Assembly (NCBI RefSeq): GCF_005870035.1
Contig: NZ_SWJG01000001.1
Span: 855,639 to 919,638 of the forward strand
Reading direction: 5' to 3'
Source: Spirosoma lacussanchae
GTDB lineage: Bacteria > Bacteroidota > Bacteroidia > Cytophagales > Spirosomataceae
Length of the DNA: 64,000 bases
The notes under the pieces were generated by a model that did not search any database, was not told the DNA's origin, and saw only the letters and a program-made list of their open reading frames with translations. The stretch's first letter is position 1; each line of letters starts with the position of its first letter. The position numbers were made by a program, and so were the translations under genes. This document shows, one piece after another, positions 33,978 to 42,993 of this stretch.

Positions 33978-35702
33978 TTATCGGGGCCTTTCCAGCCGGA
34001 AAACCGGATACCGATTGACCGTTTTCTCGAAATAGGGCGTCTGTTTATAGATGAACGAGAGCTGCGCGTCGGCATTTTCGGCGAAGGCTTTGTCAGCCGC
34101 TCGCTTGTCGGCCAGTTTCTGGCGGAGAGCCGGATCGTTCCGGAGCAGCTCGGCGGCTGTGTCCTCAAAAATATAGTCGGAGAAATATTCTTTCTGGTCG
34201 AGGATGCTGTCGAAGAAGTTCCAGACAAAGAACGAATCCTGAGCCTGGGGTTCCAGCGTCTCGATCAGATACCGGTTGGCCGGCTGATTGGTCGGGATGA
34301 TGTAATCGCCCCTGTAGAACGAAAGGCGCTGCGTTTCGGTCCTGACCTTCACGCCCGAGTGCAGGTAATGGCCCTCATACGGGCGTGGACTGGTGCGGTA
34401 GTCGTCGAGGTAGTAGGCCGAAACGGTGATTAGGGTATCGTTGGTGAGCCGTTTCATCTGCACCCCGTTCCGTTTCAGCAGCGCCACGATGTCGGACCAG
34501 GCCTGCGGAATCAGGTAGGCCTGGGGTTTGGTCAGCTCCAGATCGGCTACGAAGGTGTTCTGGTACGGAATCCGTTTGGTAAAGGGTTTGCTGCGGTCAT
34601 AATACAGTCGCTGGAGACCCGATACCTCGCTGGGCTTGTACCCCGCTTCATAACCCAGAAAGGTAATCGTATCGGTCTTATTGCGGTCGAGCCGGTAGTT
34701 GAGCGCAAAGGTCGTCTGCTGGCTGACGGCGGCATCGGCGCGTCGTTTGTTGGCCAGAATCTGACGGGCGTCGCGTTCGCACAGGCGCAGAACGGCTTCA
34801 TCGAAGGCATAGCTACCCTTTACCCGCGCCGGATAGTCTTTCCACATATGGGTTTCGAGGGTGAAGCCGAAGCAGTTGAACAGAGCCGCATAGCCCGTTG
34901 AGTAGCGTGGTGAGTCGTTGTAGCCCAGCAGGCCGCTCTCGGGCGTATCCCTGGGGTGGTTCACGTAAGGGGCGGGGGGGAATCCTTGCGCCGTCAGGAC
35001 CTTGTCCAGATCGGGCTGAAAGGTCTGCGTCATGTACCCCGATAGAGCCGGGTGAAGCTTATCTTTCTGGGTAGAGAAATAGGTGACCACGTGCTGGTAG
35101 TCAGCGCCGTTGCTGGTGTGGTTGTCGATCAGCACCTGGGGCTTCAGCTGCTGAAACAGGGCCTGGAACGAGCGGGTGTTTTCGGCATCGGCCTTGATGA
35201 AATCGCGGTTGAGGTTCAGGTTTCGCGCGTTGCCCCGAAAGCCATACGTCTCCGGCCCGTTCTGGTTTACCCGCGACACCCCCCGGTTCAGACAGCCGCC
35301 AACGTTCAGCACCGGCACAATGGCCAGCAGGACATTTTTGGGCAGTTTGTTGGTCAGCAGCAGGTCGCGCGCCATCATCATACAGGCGTCGATTCCCTCC
35401 GGTTCGCCGGGGTGAATGCCGTTGTTGATCAGCAGGGTGACGCGATCGGGCCGGGCGGTAAAACCTTTGTCAGCCGCGAGCAGAAACACGTGCAGCGGCT
35501 GACCCACGTCGGTTTTCCCCACGTCCATTAGTTTGGCCTGATCGAACTGCCGATCGAGCCGCCGGTAGTACTCGATGATCTCGGCATAGGTTGCCGTTTG
35601 TCGACCCTGGCTCCGTTCGTAGGGGGTTACCAGGTCGGGCCGGGTCTGAGCAAGAGCGGCTGTGGTCAGCAGGAGGAAGAGCAGACAGACAGAGATTTTC
35701 AT
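33978..35702 (-). CDS. M14-family zinc carboxypeptidase-like, exported
   Basis: A 574-residue metallopeptidase of the M14 fold. Residues 1-18 are a signal peptide (TTAALAQ). Zinc-binding HxxE lies in NNGIHPGEPEGID (His97, Glu100), and a downstream His is in LIDNHTSNGADYQ. A possible catalytic Glu is in FTLETHMWKD. The long C-terminal half (from about 300) is not part of the classical domain and is probably a beta-rich accessory domain. Family members trim C-terminal residues or cell-wall peptides. The gene is monocistronic. Confidence 0.87.
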   Translation of the reverse strand: MKISVCLLFLLLTTAALAQTRPDLVTPYERSQGRQTATYAEIIEYYRRLDRQFDQAKLMDVGKTDVGQPLHVFLLAADKGFTARPDRVTLLINNGIHPGEPEGIDACMMMARDLLLTNKLPKNVLLAIVPVLNVGGCLNRGVSRVNQNGPETYGFRGNARNLNLNRDFIKADAENTRSFQALFQQLKPQVLIDNHTSNGADYQHVVTYFSTQKDKLHPALSGYMTQTFQPDLDKVLTAQGFPPAPYVNHPRDTPESGLLGYNDSPRYSTGYAALFNCFGFTLETHMWKDYPARVKGSYAFDEAVLRLCERDARQILANKRRADAAVSQQTTFALNYRLDRNKTDTITFLGYEAGYKPSEVSGLQRLYYDRSKPFTKRIPYQNTFVADLELTKPQAYLIPQAWSDIVALLKRNGVQMKRLTNDTLITVSAYYLDDYRTSPRPYEGHYLHSGVKVRTETQRLSFYRGDYIIPTNQPANRYLIETLEPQAQDSFFVWNFFDSILDQKEYFSDYIFEDTAAELLRNDPALRQKLADKRAADKAFAENADAQLSFIYKQTPYFEKTVNRYPVFRLERPR

Positions 35703-35794
35703 GGCAGGTTGTAATAGACGCCCCTAAGTTACCGGGAAATGGTGACCCAACCGGCGGTCGGGAGCGTGATGAGCACCTATGCAAAATGGTCTCT

Positions 35795-35802
35795 TATCTT
35801 TG
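35795..35802 (+). promoter_or_regulatory. -7 promoter element abutting the GNAT start codon
   Basis: TATCTTTG is separated from the ATG at 35807 by only 4 nt. With a start 5-7 nt after the box, the transcript would begin at or next to the initiation codon, so it may be leaderless. Confidence 0.6.
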
Positions 35803-35806
35803 TGTC

Positions 35807-36331
35807 ATGAATAATCCGTCTATCTCGCCTGCCACCGAAGGCGATGTCGTAACCCTGAATCAACTGGTTAACAGCGCCTACCGGGGCGACAGCTCGCGCC
35901 GGGGCTGGACCACCGAAGCCGATCTGCTCGGTGGCATCCGTACTGATGAAGAGTCGTTAAAAGCCATGCTCAGAAACCCGCTGGCTACCATCCTGACCTA
36001 CCGCATGGCCGACCAGCTGCTGGGGTGCGTATATCTGGAGAAAAAAGGAGATAGCCTCTATCTGGGTATGCTGACTGTATCGCCCGATGCGCAGGCTGGT
36101 GGTATCGGTAAGCAGCTCATGGCGGCTGCTGAAGAGGTGGCCCGGGACTGGTACTGCACCACCATCACCATGACCGTTATTCCACAGCGTACGGAGCTCG
36201 TAGCCTGGTACGAACGGCGAGGGTACAGCGCCACGGGCGAGACCAAGCCGTTTCCGATGGATGACCCGCGGTTCGGTATGCCCAAAGTGCCGCTGTCGTT
36301 TATCGTACTGGAAAAACCTGTTTTGAGTTAA
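35807..36331 (+). CDS. GNAT-family N-acetyltransferase
   Basis: A 174-residue cytosolic acetyltransferase. The family begins at ISPATEGDVVTLNQLVNSAYRG. The acetyl-CoA pyrophosphate loop is in LGMLTVSPDAQAGGIGKQLMAAAEEVA (Q/RxxGxG/A), followed by ITMTVIPQRTELVAWYERRGYSATGETKPFP. ATG at 35807 is chosen because the promoter box sits directly before it and homology starts there; an in-frame extension to 35591 runs over the M14 gene. Substrate, amine or protein, is unknown. Confidence 0.9.
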   Translation: MNNPSISPATEGDVVTLNQLVNSAYRGDSSRRGWTTEADLLGGIRTDEESLKAMLRNPLATILTYRMADQLLGCVYLEKKGDSLYLGMLTVSPDAQAGGIGKQLMAAAEEVARDWYCTTITMTVIPQRTELVAWYERRGYSATGETKPFPMDDPRFGMPKVPLSFIVLEKPVLS

Positions 36332-36437
36332 AGCCGGTAGCTGGTATAAGCCTTCAGAGGCCCGGTTCAGCCAATCCGGTCCGACAGAACCCACGTAGTT
36401 CTGCCGGGCCGGGTCGTACTGGTATCGAACAACTTTC

Positions 36438-36803
36438 TTAGCGGGGCATTTCATTGGACTGCGTCAGTAAACCCCCTACAACCAGACTGGTTGCACCCAT
36501 AGCCAGAAAGGCATTCCGGGCGCGCGTGTTGCGCGAGAAACCGAACAGCCAGGGGGCGGCCGTTGCCAGAGCACCACTCATGACGTCGAGGGTCAGGTGG
36601 GTTTTGAACGGAATGGCTTTCACCAGTCCCCACTCGGCGCGGGTGAACAGAGTGGCGGCCAGCACACCACCTCCCAGCAGTCGGCATAAGGTCGTAGCGG
36701 TCTGGTTGTCGGAGAATCCGAGGGTCTCGGGGGCGGTGGCTACCAGGGGGGCATAGGTGTAGTCGGCCAGGCCGTGTTGCTGTCTCGAAATAGGCTTGTT
36801 CAT
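36438..36803 (-). CDS. Small integral membrane protein, SPW-repeat-like
   Basis: A 121-residue hydrophobic protein with about four transmembrane segments. It shows two similar halves (LADYTYAPLVATAPETLGFSDNQTATTLCRLLGGGVLAATLFTRAEWGLVKAIPFKTHLTLD and VMSGALATAAPWLFGFSRNTRARNAFLAMGATSLVVGGLLTQ) reminiscent of the SPW repeat family of membrane proteins. Function is unknown. It is single and lies between a GNAT gene and the divergently transcribed exported RidA gene. Confidence 0.65.
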   Translation of the reverse strand: MNKPISRQQHGLADYTYAPLVATAPETLGFSDNQTATTLCRLLGGGVLAATLFTRAEWGLVKAIPFKTHLTLDVMSGALATAAPWLFGFSRNTRARNAFLAMGATSLVVGGLLTQSNEMPR

Positions 36804-36912
36804 GTTGTCGCTGAGTTAGTGATAACGATTTAACGGCTAACAGTGGGCGGGGGTTGGTTCAACTGCGGTTTCGGTCCTTTTGCCTATTTTTCGGTCCTGA
36901 TCCTCCTGTCTG

Positions 36913-37416
36913 ATGAACGCTAAACAAATCTTTCTGCTGCTGTCGATGCTGACAGCCTCCGTCGTGGCCAACGCCCAGTCGATCGAGCCAACGCTGACCA
37001 AGATGGGTATAACCCTGGCTCCGCCCACCCAGCCGATGGCCAACTACGTCAAAGCCGTCCGCACCGGCAATCTGGTTTTTCTGGCCGGCCATGTCTCCAC
37101 AACAACCGGCAAACTAGGTGTCGATTTGAGTATAGAGCAGGGCTACGAAGCCGCCCGGCAGGCTACGATCGCGCTGCTGTCGAGTCTGAAAGCTGAACTG
37201 GGAAATCTCGATCGGGTCCGGCGGATTGTGAAGGTGACGGGCTTCGTCAATTCCTCGCCCGACTTTGGCGATCAGCCCAAGGTAATCAACGGCTGTTCGG
37301 ATCTGCTCGTAGCTGCCTTCGGTGATAAGGGTAAACACGCCCGGTCGGCAGTGGGTATGGCCGCCCTACCCTCCAACTACGCCGTCGAGATCGAAATGGT
37401 CGTGGAGGTAGAGTAG
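36913..37416 (+). CDS. Exported RidA/YjgF-family protein
   Basis: A 167-residue protein with an apparent signal peptide (residues 1-22, cleavage after VANAQ) followed by a RidA domain. The trimeric RidA fold is marked by AVRTGNLVFLAGHVS, VKVTGFVNSSPDF and ARSAVGMAALPSNYAVEIEMVVEV. The conserved Arg near 142 (ARSAVG) that binds the imine carboxylate is present. RidA normally deaminates 2-aminoacrylate in the cytosol, so export is unusual. It is monocistronic. If the leader is not a real signal, the protein would be a normal cytosolic RidA with an N-terminal extension. Confidence 0.85.
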   Translation: MNAKQIFLLLSMLTASVVANAQSIEPTLTKMGITLAPPTQPMANYVKAVRTGNLVFLAGHVSTTTGKLGVDLSIEQGYEAARQATIALLSSLKAELGNLDRVRRIVKVTGFVNSSPDFGDQPKVINGCSDLLVAAFGDKGKHARSAVGMAALPSNYAVEIEMVVEVE

Positions 37417-37493
37417 AGGGGTTGTGGAGCGAGCGTGATGCCCCGATATAACGTCATGCCACCACGCCTGCTATCGTCTGTTATTGCTGTTAC

Positions 37494-37814
37494 TCACTGC
37501 TCAGCCCCCCGGATTCGAAAGAGGCCGCCTTCGAGCCGTTCGTCGACCCGGAGCTGGCAGGCCAGCCGACTGTCCGAGTCGGCATCGGGTAAGGTGTCGA
37601 GCATGTCGAGTTCAGCGTCCTGAGCGGGAGCCAGGGCATCGAGGCCGTTCAGGACCTGTACGTGGCAGGTAGCGCAGAGAGCCAGCCCGCCACAGGTAGC
37701 CAGGATGTTGTACTCAGAGGCTTTCAGCACTTCCATCAGGCTCAGGTTGATGCCTTCCGGAATCTCCAGCGTCTGCCGCGTGCCGTCGCGGTCTTCTACA
37801 GTGAATTGAATCAT
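37494..37814 (-). CDS. [2Fe-2S] ferredoxin
   Basis: A 106-residue plant/adrenodoxin-type ferredoxin. The cluster is held by the cysteines in ATCGGLALCATCHV and LACQL. It carries electrons to cytosolic oxidoreductases. ATG at 37814 begins MIQFTVEDRDG and is preferred over an upstream start. It lies 59 bp after the ferredoxin reductase stop on the same strand, so reductase and ferredoxin form one electron-transfer unit. A perfect 12-bp hairpin sits in the gap. Confidence 0.93.
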   Translation of the reverse strand: MIQFTVEDRDGTRQTLEIPEGINLSLMEVLKASEYNILATCGGLALCATCHVQVLNGLDALAPAQDAELDMLDTLPDADSDSRLACQLRVDERLEGGLFRIRGAEQ

Positions 37815-37833
37815 AACGGTATGGGTAACAGCT

Positions 37834-37867
37834 CTGTCTGACCTTCGACAAGCCAAAGGTCAGACAG
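37834..37867 (-). other. Perfect 12-bp intercistronic hairpin between reductase and ferredoxin
   Basis: ctgtctgacctt (37834-37845) and aaggtcagacag (37856-37867) are exact complements with a 10-nt loop. No T tract follows on the minus strand, so it may block decay or set the reductase/ferredoxin ratio. Confidence 0.65.
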
Positions 37868-37873
37868 GCCGAA

Positions 37874-38878
37874 TTAAAAGGCCGGAACGCCATTAACGGT
37901 TGTGTACTTGAAACTGAGCTTTTGTTCAGGGTGTACGTATTTGAACGCACTCTGGCACATCAGCGCGGCCTCGTGAAATCCACACAGAATCAGCTTCAGC
38001 TTGCCCGGATAGGTATTGATATCGCCGATGGCGTAGATGCGTTCCACATTGGTCGAGTAGTCGGTGGTGTCGACGTTGATAGCCGATTTGTCGATACTCA
38101 GTCCCCAGTCGGCAATCGGGCCGAGCTTGGGTGTCAGGCCGAACAGCGGAATCAGGTTATCGGCTTCCAGGGTTCGCACCGTCTTGTCTTTGGCCGTGAT
38201 GTTGACTTCCTGCAGGTGGCCGTTACCGGTAATGCTCGTAATCGTTGACTGCAACACAAGGTTGATCTTACCCTGCTGCGCCAGTTCGAATACTTTTTCG
38301 GCCGAGTCGGGCGCTCCCCGAAACGTGTCGCTGCGGTGGACTAACGTTACTTCTTTGGCTACATTGGCCAGGAAGATGGTCCAGTCGAGGGCCGAGTCGC
38401 CACCACCGGCCAGTACCACCCGTCGGTCGCGGAGTTGCTCGGGGTTTTTGACCATGTAGGCCACGCCTTTTCCTTCAAACTGTTCGAGGTTTTCAATCTC
38501 GGGTTTACGGGGCTCAAAACAGCCCAGTCCACCCGCAATGACTACCACCTGGCAGTGAACGGCGGTACCATCGTTGGTCGTGATAATAAACGACTCGTCG
38601 GGCTGGCGTTCGAGCGAATCGACGCGTTCGCCGAGGGTGAACGTCGGGTGAAACGGCTCGATCTGCTCCATCAGGTTATCGACCAGATCCTGCGCGTTGA
38701 TGGCCGGGTAGCCGGGAATGTCGTAGATCGGTTTGTGCGGGTAAATCTCGGAAAGCTGGCCACCTACCTGCGGCAGGGCGTCGATGAGGTGGCAGCGCAT
38801 TTTCAGCAAACCCGCTTCAAATACGGCAAACAGACCAACGGGGCCTGCGCCAATAATGCATATATCAGTCGTAATCAT
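37874..38878 (-). CDS. Ferredoxin--NADP+ reductase, thioredoxin-reductase-like (YumC type)
   Basis: A 334-residue FAD enzyme. The FAD-binding GAGPVGLFAVFEAGLLKMRCHLIDALPQVGGQLSEIYPHKPIYDIPG and NADPH-binding VVLAGGGDSALDW mark the TrxR-like FNR branch. The redox CxxC of true thioredoxin reductase is absent, which distinguishes this group. A C-terminal IYAIGDINTYPGKLKLILCGFHEAALMCQSAFKYV follows. It transfers electrons from NADPH to the ferredoxin encoded next. Confidence 0.93.
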   Translation of the reverse strand: MITTDICIIGAGPVGLFAVFEAGLLKMRCHLIDALPQVGGQLSEIYPHKPIYDIPGYPAINAQDLVDNLMEQIEPFHPTFTLGERVDSLERQPDESFIITTNDGTAVHCQVVVIAGGLGCFEPRKPEIENLEQFEGKGVAYMVKNPEQLRDRRVVLAGGGDSALDWTIFLANVAKEVTLVHRSDTFRGAPDSAEKVFELAQQGKINLVLQSTITSITGNGHLQEVNITAKDKTVRTLEADNLIPLFGLTPKLGPIADWGLSIDKSAINVDTTDYSTNVERIYAIGDINTYPGKLKLILCGFHEAALMCQSAFKYVHPEQKLSFKYTTVNGVPAF

Positions 38879-39083
38879 TGTTGGTACGAGGTTCGGTCAG
38901 TGGCCTGTTTGGAGGACACCGACGCTATTGGTGAAACACCCGGATGAGGTGATTAATTCGCCGTAAAGGTAGACCGGGCGGCTCGCCAGCGGGCATCACA
39001 AATCGTGATGAGGGATAACAAGCCGGAATACATTGCCGGTATAAATAGGGGACTGACTGCTTTTCTGACTAAATCAGCGTTTC

Positions 39084-40967
39084 ATGAAGTCCCTCTCCGG
39101 TTACCTTCGAATACTTACGGTGGTTGTTCTCTGCGGTCCGGCGCTGCAGGCTCAGGACAAGCCCATCACCGCAGCCACCAAACTGCCCGCCCATCCGCGT
39201 ATCCTGATGCTGGCTGGCGAAGAAGCCAACATTCAGCAGACCCTCCGCGCCGATAAAACCTGGAACAGCCTGCACCAGGCGATGCTGGCCGAATGTGACA
39301 AGCTGATCGCGGTTGCACCGGTAGAGCGGATTCAGATTGGCCGGCGGCTACTCGATAAGTCGCGCGAGGCCCTGCGTCGGCTCTTTCTGCTGTCGTACGC
39401 CTGGCGAACGACTAAGCAGCGGCCTTACCTGGAGCGGGCCGAAAAAGAACTGCTTGCTATATCAGCCTTCAGCGACTGGAACCCGTCACATTTTCTCGAC
39501 GTAGCCGAGATGACCATGGCCGCCGGGATCGGTTATGACTGGCTCTACAACGACCTGTCGGCCGCGTCCCGAACCGCCATCAAAACGGCCATTCTGAAAA
39601 AAGGAATCGAGCCTTCGCTCGACAGCCGCTACAACAGCTGGCTGAAGGCAACGCACAACTGGAACCAGGTCTGCAACGCGGGTATGGCCTATGGCGCCCT
39701 GGCCATCTACGAAGACCAGCCCGAGCTGGCCCGTACAATCCTGAACCGCTCTGTCGAAACCATCGTCCTATCGATGGGCGACTACGGTCCCGACGGCGCC
39801 TATCCCGAAGGCTACGGCTACTGGGGGTATGGCACGAGTTTCAACGTCATGTACATCAGCGCCATGGAAAAAGCCTTTGGTCGTGATTTTGGCCTGTCGA
39901 ACCAGCCCGGCTTCCTGAAAACGGCGGAGTATATGGCCAACATGACGGGACCTACGGGCAGCTCGTTCAACTACTCCGACGCGGGTACGGGCGGTAGCCT
40001 GCAGCCGGCCATGTTCTGGTTTGCTACAAAAACAAAAAATCCGTCGCTATTGTGGGTAGAGCGCGGACGGCTGCTGACCGAAGACCCCGCCCGTCAGGTT
40101 AGAGACCGGTTGCTGCCGGCCATCATGCTCTGGAACGGAGGCATTCGGGTCAACTCCATTCCGGCGCCCGCGTCGACGCTGTGGGTTGGCAAGGGGAAAA
40201 ACCCGGTGGCGCTGATGCGCTCATCCTGGACCGATCCGGCGGCTATCTATGTCGGAATGAAAGGCGGGTCGCCGTCGGTTAACCATGCGCATATGGATGC
40301 CGGTTCGTTCGTGATGGAAGCCGATGGCGTTCGGTGGGCCATGGACCTGGGTATGCAGGATTACAACTCGCTGGAGTCAAAAGGCATCAAAATATGGGGT
40401 AAGGAGCAGGATTCGCAGCGCTGGGAGGTCTACCGCTATGGCAACGCCGTACATAACACCCTGACCGTCAATAATGGTCTGCAGCGGGTCGACGGCTATG
40501 CGCCTATTACCCGCTCATCGGGATCGGCCCGGTTCATGCACGCCACTACCGACCTCAGTTCGCTCTACAGCGGCTCGCTGACCAAAGCCAGCCGGGGTAT
40601 TGCAATCGTTGACCAGGATCATGTGGTGGTGCGTGACGAAGTCGAAGCTGCTGCCAGTCCGGCTACCATCCGCTGGACCCTGCTCACAACGGCTACCGTA
40701 ACCGTAGTCGGAAACAACCGCGCCGAACTGACCAAAAACGGGAAGAAACTCATGGTTCAGGTGCAGGAACCGGCAGCCGTGACGCTGAAAACCGCCCCCG
40801 CCGAACCGACCCACGACTACGATGCGCCCAACCCCGGCACAACCCTGCTGACTTTTGAGGTACCTGTAGCGGCCGGTACCAAAGGTGCCCTGACCGTGTC
40901 GCTGCTCCCCGAGCGGGCGGCCGCTAAACCGGCCCGTCCCGTACAACCGCTTCAACAGTGGCCCTAA
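39084..40967 (+). CDS. Heparinase II/III-family polysaccharide lyase-like protein, exported
   Basis: A 627-residue exported protein with a signal peptide (1-23, ending LQAQ). An N-terminal (alpha/alpha)-toroid spans about 50-360, with WNQVCNAGMAYGALAIYED and GPDGAYPEGYGYWGYGTSFNVMYISAME as typical patches. A C-terminal beta-sandwich begins with GGSPSVNHAHMDAGSFVMEADGVRWAMDLGMQDYNSLE, the conserved heparinase II/III region. The family cleaves uronic-acid-containing glycans by beta-elimination. The residues needed for lyase chemistry (Tyr, His) appear retained but were not proven. It heads a three-gene cluster with DUF1080 and GH5 genes. Confidence 0.87.
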   Translation: MKSLSGYLRILTVVVLCGPALQAQDKPITAATKLPAHPRILMLAGEEANIQQTLRADKTWNSLHQAMLAECDKLIAVAPVERIQIGRRLLDKSREALRRLFLLSYAWRTTKQRPYLERAEKELLAISAFSDWNPSHFLDVAEMTMAAGIGYDWLYNDLSAASRTAIKTAILKKGIEPSLDSRYNSWLKATHNWNQVCNAGMAYGALAIYEDQPELARTILNRSVETIVLSMGDYGPDGAYPEGYGYWGYGTSFNVMYISAMEKAFGRDFGLSNQPGFLKTAEYMANMTGPTGSSFNYSDAGTGGSLQPAMFWFATKTKNPSLLWVERGRLLTEDPARQVRDRLLPAIMLWNGGIRVNSIPAPASTLWVGKGKNPVALMRSSWTDPAAIYVGMKGGSPSVNHAHMDAGSFVMEADGVRWAMDLGMQDYNSLESKGIKIWGKEQDSQRWEVYRYGNAVHNTLTVNNGLQRVDGYAPITRSSGSARFMHATTDLSSLYSGSLTKASRGIAIVDQDHVVVRDEVEAAASPATIRWTLLTTATVTVVGNNRAELTKNGKKLMVQVQEPAAVTLKTAPAEPTHDYDAPNPGTTLLTFEVPVAAGTKGALTVSLLPERAAAKPARPVQPLQQWP

Positions 40968-40999
40968 CCTAAACCCATCTGATAAAACTCCCCGAGTCT

Positions 41000-41791
41000 A
41001 TGCTGACAATCTTTCGTAAACCTGCTTTCGTTTTACCGGCGCTGCTGCTGCTGGCCGGTAGTGTTGCCATGATTCCCCAGGCCAAAGAGCCGCTCGGCGT
41101 TGGGACGAAGCCTCCCAAAGGCGCCGATATCCTGTTCGATGGGAAGCGGCAGACTCTCGACGATAAGTGGACGTACTGGCAGGGGCCGCGTCTGGCAGCT
41201 ACGCTCCCCATCAAATGGTTTCTCGTGCCCGACCCCGCGGGAAAAGGCATGGTGCTGAATACCAACGACCCGGCCGGGGCAGGTGGTAAGTACGGAGCCG
41301 CCGACATCGTGACGAAGAAGAACTACCGCGATGCCCGCATTCACGTTGAGTTCTTTATTCCGGAGCCGGGCGGTAATAGTGGCGTTTATCTTCACAACCG
41401 GTACGAGATTCAGGTGTTCGACGGCGACACAACCTCCCACGGTATGGGCGCGATTATCAACGAAACGCCCTCGCCCTATTACGCCTACAACGGCGTTGGC
41501 AAGTGGAATGCCTACGATATCATGTACCGCGCTCCGCGTTTCGAAAACGGCAAACTAACCGAACGGCCGCTGGTAACCCTATATTTCAACGGGAAAAAAG
41601 TGCATACCAATCATGCCATCAAACAGGTCTGGGGCGGGCCAAACTCGGGTATCGACGGCGGTAACGATGGCGGAAAAGGCATCACCGAAACCCCCGGCGG
41701 GCTGAAACTACAGGCCGAAGGGCATAACGTGCTGTACCGCAATCTCTGGATCAAGGACATGGACCTGACCAAAGCCGATACTGATTTTTAA
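41000..41791 (+). CDS. DUF1080-family protein (3-keto-disaccharide hydrolase-like), exported
   Basis: A 263-residue exported concanavalin-like beta-sandwich protein. After a signal peptide of about 26 residues come PPKGADILFDGKRQTLDDKW, DIVTKKNYRDARIHVEFFIPEPGGNSGVYLHNRYEIQVFD and YFNGKKVHTNHAIKQVWGG, the recognisable DUF1080 pattern. Some family members hydrolyse 3-ketoglycosides. It starts 32 bp after the heparinase-like gene and ends 12 bp before the GH5 gene, so it is cotranscribed and likely acts on the same substrate class. Confidence 0.85.
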   Translation: MLTIFRKPAFVLPALLLLAGSVAMIPQAKEPLGVGTKPPKGADILFDGKRQTLDDKWTYWQGPRLAATLPIKWFLVPDPAGKGMVLNTNDPAGAGGKYGAADIVTKKNYRDARIHVEFFIPEPGGNSGVYLHNRYEIQVFDGDTTSHGMGAIINETPSPYYAYNGVGKWNAYDIMYRAPRFENGKLTERPLVTLYFNGKKVHTNHAIKQVWGGPNSGIDGGNDGGKGITETPGGLKLQAEGHNVLYRNLWIKDMDLTKADTDF

Positions 41792-41803
41792 GCGAGTAAT
41801 CTG

Positions 41804-42823
41804 ATGATGAGGTTTTCAGTGCCGGGGCTGGCTCTCGGCCTTTTTCTGGTAGTTGGTCAGCTCCTGGCTCAGCCCGCTACGCCCCTCAGCCGGCTGCGGG
41901 TTCAGGGCAACGCCTTCGTCACGGCCGACGGGAAGGCGTTGGTTTTCCGGGGGCTGAATGCCAGCGATCCCGATAAGCTGGAGAAGAGCGGGCATTGGGA
42001 CCGGTCCTATTTTGAGGAGATGAAACGCTGGGGCGCTACCATCGTTCGGTTTCCGGTTCATCCGGCCGCCTGGCGCAACCGGGGCAAAGAGCAGTACCTC
42101 CAGCTGCTCGACAAGGGCGTGGCCTGGGCCGGTGAGCTGGGGCTGTATGTGGTCATCGACTGGCATACCATCGGGAACCTTAAAAACGAGATGTACCAGA
42201 ACCCCATGTACGAAACCACCCGCCGGGAAACGTTCGAGTTCTGGCGTACCATAGCCGATCATTACAAAGACAACACAACCGTTGGGTTTTTCGAACTCTT
42301 CAACGAGCCTACCATCATGGGCGGCAAACTGGGCACCTGCAGCTGGGCCGAGTGGAAAGCGCTGATGGAAGAAACCATCACCATTATCCGGGCCAACGGT
42401 GGTAAAGCGATTCCGCTGGTGGCGGGTTTCAACTGGGCCTATGACCTGCGGGACGTTGCCAGCAGCCCGATCAATGCCGAGGGAATCGGCTATGTGAGCC
42501 ATCCGTACCCGATGAAACGCGAAAAGCCCTGGGAGGATAAATGGACGGCCGACTGGGGATTTGTGGCCAAAAAATACCCGCTGATCCTGACCGAAATTGG
42601 CTTCTGCGGTCCCGACGACAAAGGCGCTCATGTGCCGGTCATCAGCGACGAATCGTACGGCGACGCCATCACGCGGTACTGCGACACGAACGGTATTTCG
42701 TACATCGTCTGGGTGTTCGACCCGCAGTGGGCCCCCATGCTGTTTACCGACTGGACCTACAAACCTACCCGCCAGGGGATGTACTTCAAAAAAGCCCTGC
42801 AACAGCAGTCGACTCGCCGGTAA
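41804..42823 (+). CDS. Glycoside hydrolase family 5 (cellulase-like), exported
   Basis: A 339-residue (beta/alpha)8 glycosidase. A signal peptide ends at LLAQ. The acid/base Glu is E168 in FFELFNEPT, and the nucleophile is E264 in ILTEIGFCG. His/Tyr patches such as VVIDWHT and GYVSHPYP belong to the family core. It probably hydrolyses beta-1,4 glucan or mannan; specificity cannot be told. The second ATG at 41807 is an alternative start. Two full copies and one partial copy of the dispersed hairpin element lie downstream. Confidence 0.9.
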   Translation: MMRFSVPGLALGLFLVVGQLLAQPATPLSRLRVQGNAFVTADGKALVFRGLNASDPDKLEKSGHWDRSYFEEMKRWGATIVRFPVHPAAWRNRGKEQYLQLLDKGVAWAGELGLYVVIDWHTIGNLKNEMYQNPMYETTRRETFEFWRTIADHYKDNTTVGFFELFNEPTIMGGKLGTCSWAEWKALMEETITIIRANGGKAIPLVAGFNWAYDLRDVASSPINAEGIGYVSHPYPMKREKPWEDKWTADWGFVAKKYPLILTEIGFCGPDDKGAHVPVISDESYGDAITRYCDTNGISYIVWVFDPQWAPMLFTDWTYKPTRQGMYFKKALQQQSTRR

Positions 42824-42877
42824 TGCGCCTGCGGGCTTGTGTTTGTATATTGTATAGCCCGTTTTTGTATTGTGTAT

Positions 42878-42968
42878 CCCGGCATGAATGCCGGGCCTAT
42901 TCATGATTCGCCCCAGTCCGGATCCTTTACCCGGCGACCCATGACTAGCGTCGGCATTTATGCCGATG
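42878..42968 (+). repeat. Dispersed two-hairpin element, core type A, locus 3 copy 1
   Basis: Left hairpin cccggcatgaatgccggg (42878-42895), core with agtccggatcc, right hairpin cgtcggcatttatgccgatg (42949-42968). Confidence 0.9.
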
Positions 42969-42993
42969 CCATGTTTAAAATACCACCCGATTT

